19,142 nucleotides of DNA. It comes from JBJXHG01 sp046160865 (GTDB lineage: Bacteria; Planctomycetota; UBA1135; GCA-002686595). The notes under the pieces were generated by a model. It had not been told where the DNA came from. It saw only the letters and a list, made by a program, of their open reading frames with translations, and did not search any database. The translations under genes were made by a program, and so were the position numbers. Of the stretch, positions 1 to 7,958 are shown one piece after another. Every line of letters starts with the position of its first letter. The first letter of the stretch is position 1. The stretch is from assembly GCA_046160865.1 (NCBI GenBank), contig JBJXHG010000169.1:1-19142 (forward strand), given 5' to 3'.

Positions 1-47
1 CTTGGTGAGAGCGAACTTCTGACTCAGGACACTAGGGCCTCCCGCGA

Positions 48-614
48 TTACTTGAAGACGAACACGAGCGTTCGGTTCGCTCCCTGCTGCCACACGACAC
101 GCCCCGTCGTCGACCACGTGCCCGGGATGCCGCCGTCGAGCGCCTTGTCGAGTGCTTGAGCGATCTCTTGCGGCAAGCCCGTGAAGTAGAGCATGCAGCC
201 CGTTCCCGTTAGATCCGCTGTCCCGTCGCCGTCGCTGTCGAACCCAGCGATCCAGCCGCCTTGTGCCAAGTTGTTGTAGAGGCGCACGTCGCCGAACGGA
301 TTCGTGTCATTGGCGGCGAGCGGCCGCTCGAGATACGGACCTTGCCAGCCGGGGAGCGTCTGTGTCGAAGAGAGGTGCCGTTCGTTCGCCGCTTGCGTGA
401 CCATGTACTCGCGCGGGTACTGTCCCGTGTCGGTGTAGTGCATCGCGGCGGCTTGCTCGCACGAGTTCACGAGCTGCAAGAGCTTCGAGGCTTGACCGCG
501 CCCGATCGCGTTGCCCGCGCGCAGACTGACGACACCGACGAGGATCGCGATGATCGCGATGGCAATGATGATCTCCAGCAGCGAGAAGCCGCTCGAGGTG
601 CTCTTGGTGTTCAT
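48..614 (-). CDS. GspG-like type II secretion pseudopilin (divergent copy)
   Basis: A 188-residue pseudopilin, a subunit of the periplasmic pseudopilus that pushes substrates through the secretin. The ATG at 614 gives a short leader, MNTKSTSSG, followed by the prepilin-peptidase site G9|F10 with Glu at mature position 5 (FSLLE) and a ~20-residue hydrophobic helix. The longer open frame upstream to 854 was rejected because it would bury the cleavage site under 80 Arg/Pro-rich residues. The C-terminal part carries GWQGPYLERP, close to the GspG GPYL pattern, and an acidic loop DSDGDGTADLTGTG (about residues 130-145) that could bind Ca2+ as in GspG. It lies divergent to the secretion operon across a 258-bp gap. 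No clear Shine-Dalgarno is visible. Membership of the pseudopilin family is near certain; whether it is the major or a minor subunit is not. Confidence 0.9.
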   Translation of the reverse strand: MNTKSTSSGFSLLEIIIAIAIIAILVGVVSLRAGNAIGRGQASKLLQLVNSCEQAAAMHYTDTGQYPREYMVTQAANERHLSSTQTLPGWQGPYLERPLAANDTNPFGDVRLYNNLAQGGWIAGFDSDGDGTADLTGTGCMLYFTGLPQEIAQALDKALDGGIPGTWSTTGRVVWQQGANRTLVFVFK

Positions 615-872
615 GTCGCTGGTGCTCTGAGGGGTGAGTGGCGGTTCGCGCGGCACTGGCGAGGGCTCTTCGTCTCGCATCCGCAGCTTCCCTGCATCGA
701 CCCGACGCCGGCTCGACCTATCACGATTCTGCGGCTCCGTGCTGGCCGTCCCGCGGCTGGGAGGATTCGGCGGTCGCCGACGCGCCGACCACCAGTCCCG
801 TCTGTGCACGGACGATGCAGACGCGATCACCTCACTCACGCGAGGCACAACCATCGATGTCTTCTCTTCCTA
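615..872. other. Divergent intergenic region between pseudopilin and gspL-like gene
   Basis: This 258-bp gap separates two divergent secretion genes and should hold promoters for both. I see no convincing -35/-10 pair on either strand and no clear ribosome binding site. The + strand frame of the gspL-like gene stays open through the gap, but the translation is Arg/Pro-rich and looks non-coding. Confidence 0.4.
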
Positions 873-2369
873 ATGGATGGCGGCGCGAGTCCGCGCCCCT
901 GGCCGGCGCGCGCGCCGGTCGTGCTCCACATCGATCCACCGTGGGTGGAGCTCGGATGGATCGAGCAAGGCGCTCTGCGCCGCGCATCCATGCAGGTCGA
1001 AGGCAGCGCAGGGTCGACGATAGCCGCCGCCGCGAAGGAGCTCGTCGCGGACGCACGACTCTCGCGCCGTCGTGTCGTTCTCAGCCTCGCATCCGGTCTG
1101 TTCGACAGCCGGCAGGTGATGCTCGTCCAGCTTCCGGATCGCGAACTGCGCGACGTGCTCGCGCGGAAGGCCGCGGTCGGCGCGAACCTCGAGCTTCCTG
1201 AGTGCCTCTTCTGGGCACGTCCGTGCGCGACGCCGCTTCACGGCGACGGGACGCCGTCGATCACTTGGCTCGTACACACGAGACGGCGCCGCGAGCATCT
1301 CGATCTGCTCCTGGCTCTGCGCCACGTCGGTGTTCGGATTCGGCGCACGATCACCACCCGCGACGCGCTGACGCGCGCGGAGGAGGGCGAAGGCGCGGAG
1401 GACGGTCGCGTGCTCGTCACCTCGACGGGCCGCGAGGTGTACGTGCACTTGTTCCGCGGCCGGACGCTCGTGCAGGAGAGCCGCGTCGCACTCCCGAGCT
1501 TCGAGACGCGCGCGGAGAGTTATGCGAGCGTCGTGCAAGACGTGAGGCAGCTCTCCGCGTTCTGGGCGAAGGGCAGCCGCGGCACGCCTCTCCGCTGCGT
1601 GGAGCTGTTCGGTTTCTCGGCAAGTGAAGTCGAGGGCCTGCGCCCCGCGCTCGCGATCGCCGCGCGCGGAGCGCAGATCAACGCCGGATCTTGTCCGGCC
1701 GGTGGAGTGAGCGATGCCAGTAACGCCAGCGAAGCGAGCCAAGCCAGTAATGACTGGCACGACGTGCGCGCGGAGCTCCTCGGCGCGCTCGTCCGAAACG
1801 CACACCACAGTCCCGACTTGAAGGTCCGCCTGCCCTGGCGACCGAGCCGCATCGCCGCCGCGGCCGCCGCATCGACAGCGCTCTGCGCGCTCGGAGCGTG
1901 GGAACTGTTCGGACACTGGAAGTACCGCGTCGAGGTGCAGCGCCAGCAGATCTCGTCCGAGCTGCGGCGCGCATCGACGATGGACGAGGACCTGGCCCAG
2001 CAACGGCAATACCTCGACACGCGCGCGAGTTTGAGCGCGTCGCTCGCCAGCATCGGACGCGCCGCGGAACGTGGGTTCTCGCTCCCGGCGGCGCTGGGCG
2101 ACGTCAAGGCACTCCTCGATCGCAGCGCCGATGTGCGCCAACTCAGCTTCGAGCACTCCGAGGTCGGCACCCATCTCGTCGTCGAAGCCCACGTCGCAGG
2201 CGAACTCACCGAGGCGACGCGCCGGCTCGAGGACTTGCGCCTGCGACTCCAGAGCGATGCACGTTTTCGCGACCTCTGCGTCGAACCGTCGACGCGCGTT
2301 CCCGACGGCGAGCACCGCGAGCCGCTGACGTTCACGATCACGGGTGCCTTCGTGGGGACTCGCTCGTGA
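873..2369 (+). CDS. GspL-like inner-membrane assembly protein (PilM+PilN-type fusion)
   Basis: A 498-residue protein with GspL architecture: a long cytoplasmic N-terminal part (about 1-320) of PilM/GspL actin-like type, beginning VVLHIDPPWVELGW; a Ser/Asn/Ala-rich linker DASNASEASQASN near 280-293; one transmembrane helix at about 326-348; then a coiled coil and a PilN-like periplasmic ferredoxin-fold domain (about 350-498). In the family this protein links the ATPase GspE to the periplasmic GspM and pseudopilus. The ATG at 873 (MDGGASPRP) was chosen because the next segment starts the actin-like fold; a GTG at about 924 is an alternative. There is no good Shine-Dalgarno. The stop overlaps the next gene's start (GTGA). 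Sequence similarity to classical GspL is weak by eye, so the assignment rests on architecture and gene order. Confidence 0.75.
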   Translation: MDGGASPRPWPARAPVVLHIDPPWVELGWIEQGALRRASMQVEGSAGSTIAAAAKELVADARLSRRRVVLSLASGLFDSRQVMLVQLPDRELRDVLARKAAVGANLELPECLFWARPCATPLHGDGTPSITWLVHTRRRREHLDLLLALRHVGVRIRRTITTRDALTRAEEGEGAEDGRVLVTSTGREVYVHLFRGRTLVQESRVALPSFETRAESYASVVQDVRQLSAFWAKGSRGTPLRCVELFGFSASEVEGLRPALAIAARGAQINAGSCPAGGVSDASNASEASQASNDWHDVRAELLGALVRNAHHSPDLKVRLPWRPSRIAAAAAASTALCALGAWELFGHWKYRVEVQRQQISSELRRASTMDEDLAQQRQYLDTRASLSASLASIGRAAERGFSLPAALGDVKALLDRSADVRQLSFEHSEVGTHLVVEAHVAGELTEATRRLEDLRLRLQSDARFRDLCVEPSTRVPDGEHREPLTFTITGAFVGTRS

Positions 2370-2983
2370 ATGCCTTCGTGCACAACTTTGGCCGCCCGCT
2401 CAGGTCGCGTGCGCGGTTGCCGCTCGTCATCGCGTGCCTCTTGCCGCTATCGGTCGTCGGAGTCACCGTCGAGCCGGCGCTGCACGCGCAGCTCTTGTCG
2501 CGCGAACTCGACCGCGCGCGCGGTCGCTCGGAGGAGGCGCATGCAGTGCGCGCGTTCCTCGATGCATTCGGGCCCGACGGACCGCCAACCGAACGCTACC
2601 AGCGCGTGCTCGATGTACTCGTCGAGCGCATCCCGCGCGGTTTCGAGCCCAGCGCATTCTTCGAGCGCACTCTCGCGGCGACGGCTGGCCTGGACATCAA
2701 CCTCGACCTGATCGATCCGCAGCGCGAATCGGATCTGGGTTTGCCTTGCGGGCCGTTTTCCATCCACGAGCGACGTGTCGGGCTGCGCGGCAGCGCGCGT
2801 GCCCCGGACCTGACCCGCTTCGTAGACGCGCTGCGCAACGCGGGTCAACCCGTTTGCGTTCATGCGTGCAATCTGCGCGCGCTCGAGAACGAGCCCGGAC
2901 GGTTCGACTTCCAGCTCGCGCTCGGCGCGTTCTTCCTGGCCCCGCCATCCTCGTCCCAAGAAGAGGCCGACAACGACTCGTGA
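2366..2983 (+). CDS. GspM/PilO-like periplasmic assembly protein
   Basis: A 205-residue protein with a basic cytoplasmic N-terminus, a single transmembrane helix at about residues 18-38 (LPLVIACLLPLSVVGVTV), a helical segment, and a C-terminal alpha/beta domain, the layout of PilO/GspM. It should form a heterodimer with the C-terminal domain of the preceding GspL/PilN-like protein in the inner-membrane platform. The GTG start at 2366 overlaps the upstream TGA by 4 bp (GTGA), which indicates translational coupling and decides the start over the much longer frame that runs back inside the upstream gene. The call rests mainly on topology, size and position between the GspL-like and GspC/PilP-like genes; sequence motifs are few. 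Confidence 0.65.
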   Translation: MNAFVHNFGRPLRSRARLPLVIACLLPLSVVGVTVEPALHAQLLSRELDRARGRSEEAHAVRAFLDAFGPDGPPTERYQRVLDVLVERIPRGFEPSAFFERTLAATAGLDINLDLIDPQRESDLGLPCGPFSIHERRVGLRGSARAPDLTRFVDALRNAGQPVCVHACNLRALENEPGRFDFQLALGAFFLAPPSSSQEEADNDS

Positions 2984-2993
2984 ACACTCTTCG

Positions 2994-3626
2994 ATGACCC
3001 ACGCCAAACCCGTCATCGCCTGCACGCTGCTCGCTGGAGTCGCGCTCGTGTGGACGCCCAAGCTCACGGGATTCGATCCGCTGGGCATGTTGCCCGACGA
3101 GCCGGGGCCCAACGAGCCGGTCATTGGCCGCACGGCCCCGCCCGCCCCGCGCTCGCTCGACAGCAGCGAACCTTCGGAGCCCGACGGCGAAGCACAGCAG
3201 CTCGCGCCGGAAACGCTCGATGCCGTCGTCAGGATGCTCGACTTGCAGCTCGAAGGGCCGAAGACGATCGCGATCGCTCCGGCCGCGGCGGAGGTTGCGC
3301 CCATTCCCGTGACCCACGTCGTGAGTGCGCCGATCCCGCGCGAGGATCCCATCGTGTTCGTGGCGGAATCGGAGCACGCACTCGACGAGTTCCTGCGACA
3401 CAACCCGCTTCACGCGATCGTGCGCGGCAACGGGCTTGCCACGGCGACGTTCGGCCTGTTCCGCGTCGCGGTCGGCGACGTAATCGGCGACTCGAGCGCC
3501 GAGGTCATCGCGATCGAGCACGACGCCGTCGTGCTGCGCAGCGCGGACAAGACCGTGCGTGTGCCCTTGCCGCCGTGTGGTTCGCGCACAGCGCGCTCAT
3601 CGATCGCCGGCACCACGGAGAATTGA
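2994..3626 (+). CDS. GspC/PilP-like protein linking inner membrane to secretin
   Basis: A 210-residue protein with an N-terminal signal anchor (about residues 5-22), a Pro/Glu-rich periplasmic linker (about 30-75), and a C-terminal domain (about 145-195) that resembles the HR domain of GspC/PilP: HAIVRGNGLATATFGLFRVA, then VGDVIGDSSAEVIAIEHDAV and VVLRSADKTVRVPL. In the family this domain binds the secretin N0 domain and couples the inner-membrane platform to the outer-membrane channel. The ATG at 2994 lies 10 bp after the previous stop, and the secretin gene starts 9 bp after this stop, so all are probably one transcript. The HR-like pattern (VGD..G...V..I....VVL) is visible; the assignment is otherwise from position. 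Confidence 0.65.
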   Translation: MTHAKPVIACTLLAGVALVWTPKLTGFDPLGMLPDEPGPNEPVIGRTAPPAPRSLDSSEPSEPDGEAQQLAPETLDAVVRMLDLQLEGPKTIAIAPAAAEVAPIPVTHVVSAPIPREDPIVFVAESEHALDEFLRHNPLHAIVRGNGLATATFGLFRVAVGDVIGDSSAEVIAIEHDAVVLRSADKTVRVPLPPCGSRTARSSIAGTTEN

Positions 3627-3635
3627 GGCACTCTC

Positions 3636-5039
3636 ATGCGAATCCTGGCTCTCGGCTTCAGCTCGATGTGTGTCCTCGCGGCTTGCCACCACCCGTTGGT
3701 GCGCGGATCCGCGCGCGCAGCGGACTCAACCGTGATGCTCGACGAATCACCGCTGCTGGTGGACCTGCCCCCCGACGAGCCCGAGCCTGAGCTCCACGTC
3801 GAGCACGGCGCGCTGCGCCTGGCCGACGACACACCGTACACGCTGCACTTCCGAGGAACCGACGTCCGCGTCGCTCTCGCCGAGATCGCGGCGCGCGCCG
3901 ACGTCACGTTGATCGTCGGCGAGTCGGTGACCGGGACCGTGGACGTCGACTTCGTCGACCTCGCGCTCGACGATGCGTTGGCAACGCTGCTCAGACAGCA
4001 CGAACTCGTCGTTCTCCCCGGTCCCAAGAACGTCTACTTCGTCGACCGAATCGACGACTCGAGCCTGGTGACGGAGTTCATCCACTTGCGCAACGTCCGC
4101 GCGGTGGACGTCGCGCCGAACTTGACGGCCCTCGTAGGCGGCACTTCCAAGGTCCTGACGGACAACGATCGCAACTTGGTCTGCATCGTCGGGCGGCTGT
4201 CCGACGTCGCTGCGGTGCGGCGGTATCTGCAGCACGTCGACACGCTCAAGGATCAGGTGCTGCTCGAGGTCCACATCTTCGAGGTCTCCTACGAGGACGG
4301 CTTCGCTCTGGGCGCGATCAGCGAATTCGACGGCTCGATCGACGGGAACCCGTTGGCGATCCTCTCGAGCTTCGGTCAGCAGAGCGACTTCTCGATGACG
4401 TTGTCCGATGACGACGGCGATTTCACGAGCACGATCGACGCCGTGAGGCGTCTCGTCGGGTTGGAGCTCGTCAGCTCGCCGCGCGTGCTCGCCGTCACGA
4501 ACACAAAGGCGATCGTCGACGTGGTTCAAGAGCTGCCGTACGTCGAGGTGACCGCGACCACGACGGGCACGACCGGCGGCATCGGTTCGACCGTGCAAGA
4601 GTCGGTGGAGTTCAAGGACGCCGGCATCAAGCTCGAGATCACGCCGTCGATCCAAGAAGCGGGCTACATTCAGATCGACATCCTCCAGCAGGTCATCCAG
4701 GAGATCGCGCGGTTCAACGACATCCCGGTCGTCGACCGGCGCACGCTGAGCACGCAGTTCCTCGTCAAGAACAAGGAGACCATCGTGCTCGGCGGCCTGA
4801 TTCAGAACCGTGAGCGCGAGAGTCGCTCAGGCGTTCCGTTCTTGATGCACATTCCCATCCAGGGCGCGCTGTTCCGCAGCGACAACGACCTCCAGAAGAA
4901 GCAGGAGATTCTGATCTTCGTCACGCCGCGCATTCTTAGCCCCAGCCAAGCGGCGAAGCTCGCCGGGCGCTACCGGCAGTCCTACCGCAACTCGCGGCAG
5001 GACCTGACCTTCCCGACCCTGGGCGGGGTCGACGGCTAA
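3636..5039 (+). CDS. gspD: Type II secretion secretin GspD (lipoprotein)
   Basis: A 467-residue secretin, the outer-membrane channel of the system. The N-terminus is a lipoprotein signal with lipobox LAAC (Cys17), so the protein may be its own lipid-anchored pilot. A short N0/STN-like domain follows (about 60-125: VRVALAEIAARADVTLIVGE), then one N1-type domain (about 135-200: VTEFIHLRNVRAVDVAPNL) and the C-terminal beta-barrel secretin domain (about 205-445) with VSSPRVLAVTNTKA, IKLEITPSI and the family ending VPFLMHIPIQGALFR...EILIFVTPRIL. It is shorter than the ~650-residue proteobacterial GspD, with fewer N-domains. A GGAG/GAGG run 7-16 nt before the ATG supports this start. It sits between the GspC/PilP-like gene and gspE; gspE begins 6 bp after the stop. 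Confidence 0.92.
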   Translation: MRILALGFSSMCVLAACHHPLVRGSARAADSTVMLDESPLLVDLPPDEPEPELHVEHGALRLADDTPYTLHFRGTDVRVALAEIAARADVTLIVGESVTGTVDVDFVDLALDDALATLLRQHELVVLPGPKNVYFVDRIDDSSLVTEFIHLRNVRAVDVAPNLTALVGGTSKVLTDNDRNLVCIVGRLSDVAAVRRYLQHVDTLKDQVLLEVHIFEVSYEDGFALGAISEFDGSIDGNPLAILSSFGQQSDFSMTLSDDDGDFTSTIDAVRRLVGLELVSSPRVLAVTNTKAIVDVVQELPYVEVTATTTGTTGGIGSTVQESVEFKDAGIKLEITPSIQEAGYIQIDILQQVIQEIARFNDIPVVDRRTLSTQFLVKNKETIVLGGLIQNRERESRSGVPFLMHIPIQGALFRSDNDLQKKQEILIFVTPRILSPSQAAKLAGRYRQSYRNSRQDLTFPTLGGVDG

Positions 5040-5045
5040 CGCGCG

Positions 5046-6701
5046 ATGGAACGGCGAAAGATCGGCGAGGTATTGATCGAGCGCGGCCTGCTGACGCAGC
5101 GCCAACTCGCGATCGCGCTCGAGGAGCAGAAGCAGGATCGCCGTCCCGTCGGCGAGCTCCTGGTCGCGCTCGGTTTCGTGCGGCCTACCGAGATCACGCG
5201 CCTCGTCGCCGAGGGCTTGGGCCTCGAGCTCGCGACCGCCGGCGAGGTCACGATCGATCGCACGCTCACCGCGGCGCTGGACGAAGACTGGATCCGCAAG
5301 TGCAGGGCGCTGCCCGTCCAGCGCGTCGCCGGCGGCTTGCAGGTCCTGATGGTCGATCCGTCCGACCCGGTGACGCTCTCCGCGCTGCGCCAGTATTTCC
5401 ACAGCGAAATCGAAGTGCGGATGATCACGGAGGAAGACTTCGCGAAGCTCGCGCGCGAGGTCTTCAGCCAGTCGGACTCGAAGGCGCTCGAACCACGCGA
5501 GAAAGCGCCGGCTCCGCAGCGCTCCGTAGAACAGATCACCGAAGAGATCTTGATCGACGGCGTGCGCCGCGGCGCGACGGACATCCACTTCCATCCCGGC
5601 GAGCGCGTGACGCGCGTGAGGTACCGGCTCGATGGCTTGCTGCGACAGATCGAGACCATTCCGCGCACGATCACGAGCGCGATCACCTCGCGCATCAAGA
5701 TCCTGGCGACGCTCGACATCTCCGAGCGCCGCTTGCCCCAAGATGGTCGCATGCACCTCGACATCGACGGCCGGCAAGTCGACATGCGCGTGTCGACGAT
5801 GCCGTGCGCGTTCGGCGAGTCGATCGTGCTGCGCGTGCTCGACCGCGGCGGCGGAAGCCCGCGCCTTTTGGACCTTGGATTCTCAGCTGACAGCTGCCGG
5901 ACGCTGCAGCGCGTCGCCGACTTGCCGCACGGCTTGTTCCTCGTGACGGGCCCGACCGGCTCGGGCAAGACGACAACGCTCTACAGCACGCTCGCGCACG
6001 TCGATGCGCTCACGCGCAACGTGGCCACGATCGAGGATCCGATCGAGATCAACCTGCCGTTCGTGCGGCAGAGTCAAGTCGACAGCTCGATCGGCTTCAC
6101 GTTCGACGTCGGATTGCGATCGATGCTGCGCCAGGATCCGGACGTGATCCTCGTGGGCGAGATCCGCGACTTCGAGACGGCGAGCATGGCGATCAAGGCT
6201 TCGATGACGGGCCACCTCGTCTTCTCGACTCTCCACACGAACTCCGCCATCGGCGCGATCTCTCGTCTCGCCGACATGGGCATACCACGCTACCTCGTCG
6301 AGGACTCTCTCGTCGGCGTGCTCGGCCAGCGTCTCGTGCGGCGCATCTGCTTCCACTGTCGCACGTGGCGCGCACTCGATCCGCGCGAGAGAAGCGTGTT
6401 CGGCAGCACGGTCGAGCGCCTTCCGCAGGCCGTCGGATGTCCGCGCTGCGGCAACACCGGCTACTCCGGCCGAACCGTGATCGCCGAACTCTTCTTCCCG
6501 GACGAGTCGACGCGCGAGCTCATTCGTGGCGGGAGCACGGCCGGCGAGATCGCGACGCGCGCACGGCTCAGCGGCTACTCGGATCTCGCCGAGGACGGAC
6601 GACGAAAGGTCGTCGCAGGGGTGACGACGCTCGAAGAAGTGGAGCGTTTCGGTGGCCGCTTGGGCGACGCGCTCGCGAGCGAGGCCAAGAATGCCGCCTG
6701 A
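5046..6701 (+). CDS. gspE: Type II secretion ATPase GspE
   Basis: A 551-residue hexameric cytoplasmic ATPase that drives pseudopilus assembly. It has an MshEN/GspE N-terminal domain (about 1-140; KIGEVLIERGLLTQRQLAIA) and the AAA-like motor domain. Visible motifs are Walker A GPTGSGKTTT (302-311), Asp box ATIEDPIE, Walker B with GEIRD (371-375), and the His box TGHLVFSTLHTNS. A zinc-binding tetracysteine follows: CFHC (435-438) and CPRC (465-468), typical of GspE/PilB. All catalytic motifs look intact. The ATG at 5046 is 6 bp after the gspD stop, and the stop overlaps the start of gspF by 11 bp. The protein should be recruited to the membrane by the GspL-like protein upstream. Confidence 0.96.
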   Translation: MERRKIGEVLIERGLLTQRQLAIALEEQKQDRRPVGELLVALGFVRPTEITRLVAEGLGLELATAGEVTIDRTLTAALDEDWIRKCRALPVQRVAGGLQVLMVDPSDPVTLSALRQYFHSEIEVRMITEEDFAKLAREVFSQSDSKALEPREKAPAPQRSVEQITEEILIDGVRRGATDIHFHPGERVTRVRYRLDGLLRQIETIPRTITSAITSRIKILATLDISERRLPQDGRMHLDIDGRQVDMRVSTMPCAFGESIVLRVLDRGGGSPRLLDLGFSADSCRTLQRVADLPHGLFLVTGPTGSGKTTTLYSTLAHVDALTRNVATIEDPIEINLPFVRQSQVDSSIGFTFDVGLRSMLRQDPDVILVGEIRDFETASMAIKASMTGHLVFSTLHTNSAIGAISRLADMGIPRYLVEDSLVGVLGQRLVRRICFHCRTWRALDPRERSVFGSTVERLPQAVGCPRCGNTGYSGRTVIAELFFPDESTRELIRGGSTAGEIATRARLSGYSDLAEDGRRKVVAGVTTLEEVERFGGRLGDALASEAKNAA

Positions 6702-7923
6702 GACCGCCGCCGCGGTTGCCGAGGCGCCGGCGTGGTTCGAATACAAGGCTCGACGCGGCGACGGTTTGGAGGTGCGCGGACGTGCGAGCGCCGACGGCGA
6801 GCTCGATCTCGACCGAATGCTCGCGCGCGATGGCTTGACGCTCGTGTCGGCGCGACCGAGCCGCTCCGCGCGCAAGGCCGGCGTACTGCGGTTGAGGCAC
6901 CGCGAGCTCGTCGCGCTGACAACTCAGTTCGCAACGATGATGGAAGCCGGCATCCCCGTGCTGCGTGCGCTGCAACACCTGGGCGAGCACAGCCGCAGCC
7001 ACCGGGTGCGATCGGCCGTCGAATCGATGCTGCACCGGATCGAAGGCGGCGCGAGCCTCTCCGAAACACTCGTGGCGCACCCCGCGATCTTCGACGAGAC
7101 GTACATCGCGATGGTCAAGGGCGCGGAAATGTCGGCGACGCTTCCCGAAGCGCTGCGCCGCCAGGGTCGCTATCTCGAATGGGTCCACGAAGTCCGCGCC
7201 ACGGTGAGGCAGGCGTTGATCTACCCGGCGGCGCTGGGGCTCGCGGTCGTCGGGCTCGTCATCATCCTGGTGACGTTCTTGATCCCTCGCCTCGTGGCCT
7301 TGTTCCCCGGTGGGCACGACGACCTCCCTGAGCAGACGAAGGTCGTGCTCGGCATCTCGAGCTTCTTCCGCGATCACGGGATCGTGCTCGTTTCGCTCGT
7401 CATCGTCGTCGCGGCCGGATTCCCGGCACTGCTGCGCGCGCGGCGGTCGCGTCTCTTCCTTTCGCGTGCGCTCCTCGGCATTCCGCGACTAGGCGAGCTC
7501 GTGCGGATGCTGGCGGTCGCGCGCTTCGCGACGGTCGCTTCGGCGCTGCAGCGCTCAGGCTGCGACATCGTCCGCACGCTGGAGATCGCGAGCGATGCGT
7601 GCGGGAGCACGTTCCTGCGCGAGCGCTTCCACGCCGTGCGCGCAGCGGTGCAAGGCTGGAACTCGATCAGCGAAGGCATGAAGCAAGCGGGCGGGATCGA
7701 TCCCTACCTCGAGCAATTGACCGCCGTCGGCGAGACCTCCGGGCGCGTCAGCGAGTGCTGGGAATCGATCGCCGAGTCGTACGGAGCGGAGATCCCACGC
7801 GCGGTGAAGTGGGCGCTCGGTCTGATCGAGCCGTGCGTGCTCATCGTTGGGGGCATCGTCGTCGCGTACCTGCTCGTCGCGGCGGTGTTGCCCATCTTCA
7901 AGATCTACGAGACTCTCGGATGA
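6691..7923 (+). CDS. gspF: Type II secretion inner-membrane platform protein GspF
   Basis: A 410-residue polytopic membrane protein, the platform on which GspE works. It has an N-terminal cytoplasmic region (FEYKARRGDGLEVRG, typical of the family start), then two repeated T2SSF domains: the first near 65-190 (LTTQFATMMEAGIPVLRALQ), the second near 270-390 (RFATVASALQRSGCDIVRTL). Membrane segments are visible at about 178-206 (IYPAALGLAVVGLVIILVTF), 228-246 and at the C-terminus (VLIVGGIVVAYLLVAAVLPI). The conserved GETSG motif of domain two is present. The ATG at 6691 is inside the last codons of gspE; an in-frame ATG at 6652 would add 13 Arg-rich residues and is less likely. The stop TGA at 7921 overlaps the ATG of a 12-codon mini-ORF. 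Confidence 0.93.
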   Translation: MPPETAAAVAEAPAWFEYKARRGDGLEVRGRASADGELDLDRMLARDGLTLVSARPSRSARKAGVLRLRHRELVALTTQFATMMEAGIPVLRALQHLGEHSRSHRVRSAVESMLHRIEGGASLSETLVAHPAIFDETYIAMVKGAEMSATLPEALRRQGRYLEWVHEVRATVRQALIYPAALGLAVVGLVIILVTFLIPRLVALFPGGHDDLPEQTKVVLGISSFFRDHGIVLVSLVIVVAAGFPALLRARRSRLFLSRALLGIPRLGELVRMLAVARFATVASALQRSGCDIVRTLEIASDACGSTFLRERFHAVRAAVQGWNSISEGMKQAGGIDPYLEQLTAVGETSGRVSECWESIAESYGAEIPRAVKWALGLIEPCVLIVGGIVVAYLLVAAVLPIFKIYETLG

Positions 7924-7958
7924 ACGACACATGGAAAAGCTACGAGACGATCGGATGA
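7920..7958 (+). CDS. 12-residue coupling mini-ORF between gspF and the pseudopilin gene
   Basis: Reads MNDTWKSYETIG then TGA. Its ATG overlaps the gspF stop (ATGA at 7920-7923) and its TGA overlaps the ATG of the pseudopilin gene (ATGA at 7955-7958). The end, YETIG-stop, copies the gspF end, YETLG-stop, which suggests a small duplication of the gspF 3' end. Its likely role, if translated, is to carry ribosomes from gspF to the pseudopilin start. The peptide itself probably has no function. The overlaps are seen directly; translation is inferred. Confidence 0.4.
   Translation: MNDTWKSYETIG

Noticed and set aside
1..47. Start of another minus-strand gene after the pseudopilin stop
   Set aside because: A GGGAGG is present, but the following GTG frame stops at once; too little sequence to judge.
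261..872. Possible 204-residue N-terminal extension of the gspL-like protein
   Set aside because: It would overlap the divergent pseudopilin gene, and its translation is low-complexity Arg/Pro-rich.
870..2315. 481-codon minus-strand open frame antisense to the gspL-like gene
   Set aside because: Arg/Ala/Glu-rich translation without domains; a mirror of the real + strand gene in high-GC DNA.
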